64,000 nt of DNA from Brachyhypopomus gauderio (Eukaryota; Chordata; Actinopteri; Gymnotiformes; Hypopomidae): NCBI RefSeq assembly GCF_052324685.1, contig NC_135224.1, forward strand, positions 22,645,451 to 22,709,450. Reading direction: 5' to 3'. The stretch's first letter is position 1, and every line of letters begins with the position of its first letter. The notes under the pieces are model-generated. The model saw only the letters and a program-made list of their open reading frames with translations. It made no database searches and had not been told where the DNA came from. Shown piece after piece: positions 57,240-64,000 of this stretch. The position numbers and the translations under genes are program-made.

Positions 57240-59790
57240 CTTCCTTTACACATAAATGTTCATTTTCATTTCATTTCAATGTTTATTTCAAATATGGAAA
57301 ACTAAAAACTAAACAAATGATAAAACAGAAAACAAAACAATTTTACATATTTGAAAAGGAACGAGAAGAAGTATAAAACTTATTTAATCCCACCCTTCTC
57401 CAAAGCTTATTACAAAAAAATAAAAAAAATCTTTTTTTCCCTCACTCAATCACATTTCATAAATACTGAAACTACCATTTCATTAACTCTGAAGTAATAT
57501 AATACAAAAATATATTCATAAACAAATATGCAGTGTATATGCATACACTCATAAGTACAAGCATATACAGACATATACACAACCCCCTATATTACAATGT
57601 ATATGCATAAATAATAATCAGGCACACTCAGCCTCCCTATATCTTTTAAAAATAATATTTTTGTAACTTTCTTTGATTTTTTTTATGTTTGGACATTCCT
57701 TTAATTCCATACTCAGAATGTTCCATAATTGTGCTCCAACAACAGAAATACAGAACCCTTTATGCGTTGTATGAACATTTCTTCTTTTAAAATTTAACTG
57801 TCCCCTTAGTTGATAACCCTCTTCCCTTTCAATAAATAGTTTCTGAATATTTGCTGGTAATAATTTGTTTTTTGCTTTAAATGCTATTTCTGCTGTTTGC
57901 ACATCTACAAGATCTGTAAATTTGAGTAATTTTGACGACAGGAATAATGAATTGGTATGATATATACTTGCACAATATATACATATACTTGCACAATTAT
58001 TTAAGTATGGGAGAACTAAGGAACAGTATGAAAATATGAAGTGATTTGTAGTTCAAAACTTTGCTTTATATAATATTGCAATTCCCCTTGAAACTTTGGC
58101 TTGTACATGTCTAATGTGAGATTTCCAGCTTATTTTATCATCAATTATTACACCAAGAAAATTTATTTCAGTCACCCTTTGACATCCATCTAAATGAACT
58201 TGTAGTTCTAGTTTATCTCCACTGTGCCCAAAAATAATAAACTTTGTTTTACTGACATTTAGTGATAGCTTGTTATTGTCAAACCAATTTTTTATTTTCT
58301 TTAACTCTGTATTTATTCTATGCTCCAACAATTTCAAATTATTCCCTGAAAAAAAAACAGGTTTGTATCATCAGCAAATAAAACACATTTCAAGGACTCT
58401 GATACTTTACATAAATCATTAATATACAAAATAAATAACTTGGGTCCCAAAACTGACCCCTGCGGTACACCACAAGTAATGTCCAAACATGAAGAGCAGT
58501 GCACACCCATTTTCACAAACTGCTTCCTGTCACTGAGATAACTTTTCACCCATCTCAACACAAATCCCCTGATACCATAACGCTCAAGTTTTTTATTTAA
58601 AATGTTGTGATTTATGGTATCAAATGCTTTCTTTAGGTCTAGGAATACCCCAACTGTATACTGTTTTTGGTCTATTGAGTTAGTAATTTCTTCAATTGAG
58701 GCCATTAATGCCAGTGTTGTTGATCAGTTAACTCTAAATCCACACTGACTCTCTGTGATTAATTTGTGTTTATCAATGAATTGGTCTAAACAGTTATTAA
58801 AGAGTTTTTCTAAAATTTTGGAGGTAGTAATGAGACTGGTCTGTAGTTTGTGAAAAGGTGTTTGTTGCCAGTTTTAAACTGTACCACTTTTGCTATTTTC
58901 ATTTTATTTGGAAATTTACCGGTTTGAAATGATAAATTAGAAATGTATGTTAAGGGTTTAGAAATTCCCTCGATAACCTTTTTCAGTACGAACATATCAA
59001 TGTCATCACAATCAGTAGATTTTATATTTGTGCATTTAAAAACTATCAATTACCTTATTCTCAGAAACTGCTGTGAGGAACATTGAGTTCAGATTTCTGT
59101 CAATGTAGGGTTCTGTTTGTTCTATAGCAATTATTGAATCAGAAATTTGTTCTGCCAGCTCAGGTCCAATATTTACAAAAAAAACAGTTTAAACTATCAA
59201 CAACTTCATTCATATCATAATTATCTTTATTATTAATTGAAAAATACTTTGGATAATTTACTTGTTTGTGCCCATTTTTTATTACAGTGTTTAATATATT
59301 CCATATTCTTTTAACATTATTTTTATTATTTTGTAATATTTTATTATAATATTCTTTTTTTAGCTATTCTTAAGATACAAGTTAATTTATTTTTATTTAT
59401 ATTTATTTTCTGACTCTTTAGTTCTCATTCTTAAAAAACCTATATATAATGTATTTTTCTTTTTGCATGCATTTTGTATACCTCTAGTAATCCAGGGATG
59501 ACCAATGTAATTAGATGTTTTGGTAAATCTATTTATAGGACAGTTTATTTCATATAACTTTTTAAATATTCTTAAAAATGCATCGTATGCCAAGTTTACA
59601 TTATTTGATTTATACATATTATCCCAATTTTGTGCTAGTAGATCATTTTAAAAATGTATTTAGCATATTTTCTGGTATCACCCTTCTATATTCTGTTCTG
59701 TTGTTGATTAATTTTATATACTTGTTCGTATATTATAAATACAGGCAAATGGTCACTGATGTCACTGATTATCAATCCACTTGTTAATCA
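57240..59790 (-). mobile_element. LINE copy B (same family as copy A), 5'-truncated
   Basis: On the minus strand the homology to copy A begins within the endonuclease (SDISDHLPV-like, about 59780) and continues through [67 protein letters not shown] and VLFADDTNLFF. It then goes on past the point where copy A stops, with a C-terminal part (VHTTHKGFCISVVGAQLWN...), and a 3' UTR containing gaagggtgggattaaataag. Frames are broken several times. It faces copy A tail to tail, with the L1-like fragment between them. It ends near the L1-like ORF1 at 59.85 kb. Confidence 0.87.
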
Positions 59791-59849
59791 CTTGTGGTAA
59801 TGTTAGTTACCGCAGTCCTCCCTTTGGAGAATTTAATCAACTTGTGATA

Positions 59850-60420
59850 AGTAATTAGCTAGCATAATCCCCTTTTCTCTCCTTGATCCGCTCGGTGAAG
59901 ACTCTCCGCTCTCTAACGGAGAGCACTTTAGTGTTCAGCTTGTCTAAGTCGTCCTCCACCATTGCTATCCGCAATTCAGCTTGAGCCACTTGTTTCATGC
60001 AGTCACATAACTCCTTTCTCATTTCAGTGAGGACCACCATGAATCCCTCCAGCTTGGAGGAGAATTCCGTCCTCAACCCCTCTATTGCTGCTAATATGGC
60101 ATTCGTCTCGTCCCCACCAAACGTCTTCGCTAATCCGGTTGGCGTCACCTCGGCCGTATCGCTAGCTTCGTTAGCCTCATTGGCTTGCTGGGATGCTCCG
60201 CCAGCTCTAAAGTCAGTCAGCCTCGATTGTTTTGGGGTTTTACCTTTTTCCTTGCCTTTCTCTCTGCCCGACTTGCTGATAGTCGCCATCACGTCACCCC
60301 TTGGCACAACGTACTGCTTTATATCATGCAGAACTAGGTGTATCAGAGATATTTTTCAGGATTAGCAGCAGAGCAGTGTTTGCCACGTTCTTCACGATGG
60401 CCGCCATAACTGGTCTTACT
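59850..60420 (-). mobile_element. L1/Tx1-like LINE 5' end with ORF1 start
   Basis: ATG at 60287-60289 (minus) opens MATISKSGREKGKEKGKTPK, then a linker and a predicted coiled coil (ILAAIEGLRTEFSSKLEGFM, ELCDCMKQVAQAELRIAMVE). This is the layout of ORF1p of fish L1-type elements. The sequence before the ATG, down from about 60420 (ggcggccatcgtgaagaacg), would be the 5' UTR. The frame is cut off at about 59860, close to the start of copy B, suggesting that copy B inserted into or next to it. It may be the head of the element whose reverse transcriptase piece lies at 56227-56880. Confidence 0.75.
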
Positions 60421-61129
60421 GATTTTTAATAGTAATGTATGATTGTTCTGGAGATAAGCAAAGTGTATTATTGATAACAATTTGGAAAATATATATATAT
60501 TTGATTAAAAAGGGTAGTCAATATAAGCTATTGCTTCAGACTATACCTTTTTCGGCTATTGTTATCATTATTTTCACTATTATAACCATTATTATTTATT
60601 AAATATTATTTACTTACTTTTTTTTTCATGTAAATGTATTTGTGTACATATGTGTTTATATATGTTTATACGTATATATGTACATGTTTCTCTAAAAACC
60701 AAAATAAAATCTAAACTCTAATGTCACTCATGTAATCATCATTAGTTACAGGCTGACATGTTTTAGGTTGAATGTGTCCAGTTATATCATTCGAATAATT
60801 CACTATTTTCTTTATAAACACTTATTCATGATGGTGTGGCCAGTTGCAATGAAAACACCCTGAGATTACCTATTTATAATGAGTGCCAAAGCTAAAGAAA
60901 CAAACGGCTTGTTTTTTTTTTTTACAGAACACATTTAAGCTTGTTAACTGAAAATAAAATACAACTCAACTACAAAATGCTTACTTAGCTTCAGATATCT
61001 GAGGAGAGAGGATTTCTACAGGCTATTGTGGTCATAAGCACAGAATACACACTCATATTGTGTATTCATAACGAGTGCAAAAACTGTACAAACAAGTGGC
61101 TGAACACACTGTACAAAAATAAATGTGTA
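60421..61129. other. AT-rich spacer
   Basis: No gene, RNA or clear repeat family seen. Contains short TA and T runs. Confidence 0.5.
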
Positions 61130-61691
61130 TTAAAAGGCAACACATTGGCACCCTTCTTCATTTCTTAAGATTTTATTGAGTATTTGAGCCTGGATTCTAT
61201 CCTGGAGTAGTGGTGGCCATGGAGAATCAACACATTCCTCACCATCAGTGTGACCTGGATTGAACATTAGAAGAAGTATAATTTAGTCAAAAACAACAAT
61301 TCTCTAGAGTGGACAATATTTAAAGGCAAAACTTTGTTTTCTCTATATACTCCACTGGCATTATTGACTTTCCCCATATCCCTTATTAACTCCAATATTA
61401 GTGCTTCTGAACCACATGACCTATCTCGAACATTAAACACTCCAACAAAAGTATAGTAAAGTGCAAACTGTTAACCTCATAGCTGCCGCGTCTCAAGCAT
61501 ATGGACACAGCGTGGGGGTGATCCCAAATCTGCACTCTGCTGGAGATGTCTGTTGGGCACTCTTCTGATACTGTCCCTAGTTTCCCTGTTATGGCCCCCT
61601 TCTTGCTTGTCTGCCAGGGCTCCTATTACCCTGGGAAGCTTTACAGGCCCCAGCTTCACCTGGCCACAGGGCTTCCTGCATGATGTTTCTC
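61130..61691 (-). other. Possible 3' exons downstream of the kinase
   Basis: Two stretches on the minus strand look like exons. The first (61691 down to about 61480) follows a tattag acceptor and stays open for about 70 codons (VKLGPVKLPRVIGALADKQE). The second (61254 down to 61130) follows an atccag acceptor and is open for about 41 codons to TAA (SPWPPLLQDRIQAQILNKIL), with an overlapping AATAAA. They could be alternative C-terminal exons of the DYRK4-like gene or belong to another transcript. A donor joining them to the last kinase exon was not found. Confidence 0.3.
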
Positions 61692-61902
61692 CTAATATGT
61701 AAAAAACACTATGGTTAATACAAAAGTTGCTGTGCTGCAACCCAGAGAAAATAAATGTCTTTAACTGACTACAGACTCCAGATTAGAAAAGTGAAAGGCT
61801 TGCATGTCAAATTGTTTTCACATGTCGGACTTCCACTGAGATTAATTTACCAAGCGTGATCTTGTCGGCCCCTTGTAAGTGGGCAAGCTCAGCACGGTTG
61901 CA

Positions 61903-63966
61903 TTAATAATTTTTAGGCCCCTTCCTCAAAGCCTGAGCCCTAGAGCTTTGACGATGGCCTTGCTGAATCCACTCGTGCCTCAAAGCCTCTTCCGGGGTGA
62001 GACGCTCTGCAGGATCCCACCTACAGGGGGCAGTAGGTAACAAAAACCACACATGCACCATTGTCTCAAATAAATCTTTGGCAGACAGCAACAATTTAAT
62101 GTTCAGGATATGGCAAACTGATCAGAGATTACATACGTTAGGCAGCGCATGAGGAAGTCCAGGAACACGTGGCTTTTTGTCTTCAGAACTTTGCCCAGAC
62201 TTAAAGATCCAGGGCGCCTGACTCCGCCTTTTCTATTCACGCTGTGGCTGCGCATTATCGAAGAGTCTTCCAAAGTACAAAAAAGCCTTTAATATTACTT
62301 ACTTATATAGGAATACATAGAAATTATTGTAAGCAAATTTGAATTCTTAAAGATGTGCTCACAAAATAAATGATCTGCTGTGCATCCAGATGGGAGAAGG
62401 TTGGATGGTGGCATTCCAAGAACCTCAAATAAAAGAATAAAATATCTATTAACATTTTATCACTCCAACAACCAAGTTCTTATTTACAATTGAAACAGCA
62501 CATCTTAAATTTGTTTGTTCCTTTACCTCCATTATGCAGGAACATACATCAGCCATCTTGTTTCCAGTGAACAGTCGCACACCTGTGTACAGCTCAGCTA
62601 GTATGCAGGCCAGACTCCACATATCAAAAGAGCTATTATAGAACTGACCCAGGAACATCTCCGGTGCAGAATAAGGAAATGTTCCTGCAGTTGCACAAGC
62701 TACAGAGAAAGATGGGAGAGAGTGAAGAATGAAGAGAAGTTGAAGGAAAAAAACAGATTAATGAAAGAATGGCATGAGTCTGTTACATATTATTTAGATG
62801 TACACAGAAACACACATGTGTATGGGAACGTTTGGTTCATTTTACACACCTCCCTCATGCTCATAGCGGCTGCATCCAAAATCAATTATCTTTATCCTGC
62901 CGTTTCCGTTCTCTGACAGCAGGATATTTCCCTTGGTAGACAAAAATAACAGGTGAGCCTCTCGTATAACTAACAGCTTCTACAAAAACTGAAGAATGAA
63001 TGTGTTTCATGTTTCATTCTTCAATAAAATAAACTGTTAAGTGAGACTTCTAGCACTGCTAAATAGACCCAGTGTGGCACTGCCTACTTTATTTACTCTT
63101 CAAGGCTCACTCTTCCTACAAGGTGCAGCCCAACCACAAGACTGCTGTCGTACTCACAGGCTTAAGGTCACCGTGGATGATCCTCTTCCGTTTTAGCATC
63201 AGGAGGCACTTGAGCAGCTCTTGGGCATAGTGGCGCACCTCATCCTCACTTAAACCCTCAGAGCTGTTCTTAATTACTTCCTTCAGGCTTGGACTGAGGG
63301 GAGACAGAAGGGCATATCAACTAAGGGGCAAAACTCTGAGGTGAGGTTCAAAGCACACCGCGCTGTGTTGCTACCCCACTCTCCAGGCCAATGAAGATGA
63401 GAAGGAAAATTTAGCTCTCATCCTCCCAGGAGTCCCAATTATTTAATGCACACATAAGTACACATGTGCTCACTCACCCCAGGAGCTCAAAAGTGATGCA
63501 GAGGTGGTTCCGGAAGCGGAAATAATCCTTCATCTGAATCACATTGAAGGAGCCATTGGGATCCTCCCTCCGCAAATCATCCAGGATCCTCACTTCCTCA
63601 ATTGATTCTACTTTAGTACTGAAAACAAGACAAACAAGAAAGTCATTTAACAGCAGTGTTCTTATTTCAGTCTCAAAATGCTATAAGCTATAGTGACATT
63701 GTTATATGAAATAAATTAGACTTCATGAATTACTCCAGCATTTGAAGATTAATCATGGCATGAGGTGTTAAAAACAGAATAAGATATCCAAGTTTAAATG
63801 AGGGCATGTAGATGAAAATGTTGTATAACCTCTGTTTGCTGCTAAGCATTTTCACAACAACCATCTCGTTGGTTTTGTGATCCAAGCACTTAAATGCCTT
63901 TCCATATCCTCCTTCTCCAGCGATTCCCAGAATCTCATAACGATATGCAATATGGTCGTGGAGAAC
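61903..63966 (-). CDS. DYRK4-like protein kinase, C-terminal part (5' end beyond window)
   Basis: Class II dual-specificity (DYRK) kinase, closest in wording to DYRK4. Exons: 63830-63966, 63478-63618, 63158-63293, 62850-62931, 62527-62699, 62363-62423, 62137-62266, 61903-62020 (stop TAA 61903-61905); all phases agree. Motifs in order: HDHIAYRYEILG, glycine loop GEGGYGKAF, lysine in EMVVVKML, helix-C Glu in IEEVRIL, RFRNHLCITFELLG, catalytic loop HGDLKPGNILL (DYRK4: HCDLKPENI), IDFGCSRYEHE, SAPEMFLGQFYNSSFDMWSL and WDPAERLTPEEALRHEWIQQ. The activation segment lacks the DYRK Tyr-x-Tyr and the SRFYRAPE wording. The acceptor of the fifth exon could be 62699 (used here; strong pyrimidine tract) or 62684; both keep frame. 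The protein stops about 20 residues after the kinase domain. Confidence 0.88.
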
Positions 63967-64000
63967 CTGTAAACATATCACCCAAGAAGAGTTCATGTTT

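Overview
The window is vertebrate nuclear DNA, almost certainly from a ray-finned fish. Genes are split into short GT-AG exons, the proteins match vertebrate orthologues closely, and introns and gaps are full of fish-type repeats (TG microsatellites, tRNA-headed SINE, Tc1, hAT and IS630/Tc1-like DNA transposons, LINEs). Species cannot be fixed from sequence alone. All exon maps below were read by eye: splice sites and reading phase were checked exon by exon, and products were recognised from memory of the families.

Layout, left to right: 3' half of importin-13 (ipo13, +, 1-5104); fzr1/Cdh1, the APC/C activator (-, 5869-10637), tail to tail with ipo13; a repeat-rich gap with hairpin MITEs and a hAT element with nested inserts (about 10.6-16.1 kb); prdx1 (+, 17122-18588); meiotic hormad1 (+, 19440-24976) with an IS630/Tc1-like relic in intron 1; aldh9a1 (-, 26444-34073) carrying a nearly whole Tc1 transposon, a LINE tail and a 22-bp satellite in its introns; uck2 (+, 34719-38422), head to head with aldh9a1 across about 645 bp; czib/C1orf123-type zinc protein (+, 39650-41709); scp2/SCPx (+, 42248-48650); a long stretch without recognisable host genes (48.7-61 kb) holding SINE, hAT and facing LINE copies; and the 3' part of a DYRK4-like kinase (-, 61903-63966) that runs out of the window.

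The genes are housekeeping or meiotic and do not form one pathway. aldh9a1 (carnitine route) and scp2 (peroxisomal lipid metabolism) are loosely related metabolically. The aldh9a1-uck2 and czib-scp2 pairs are, as I recall, also neighbours in mammals.

I found no clear evidence of a new multi-gene system. The best second looks are: the DYRK4-like kinase with a reshaped activation loop; aldh9a1 whose cytosolic start Met appears replaced, leaving only a leader-bearing start; an internal start for pro-SCP2; a 22-bp octamer-like satellite next to a splice acceptor; an fzr1 with a divergent N-terminal exon; and the nested transposon structures.
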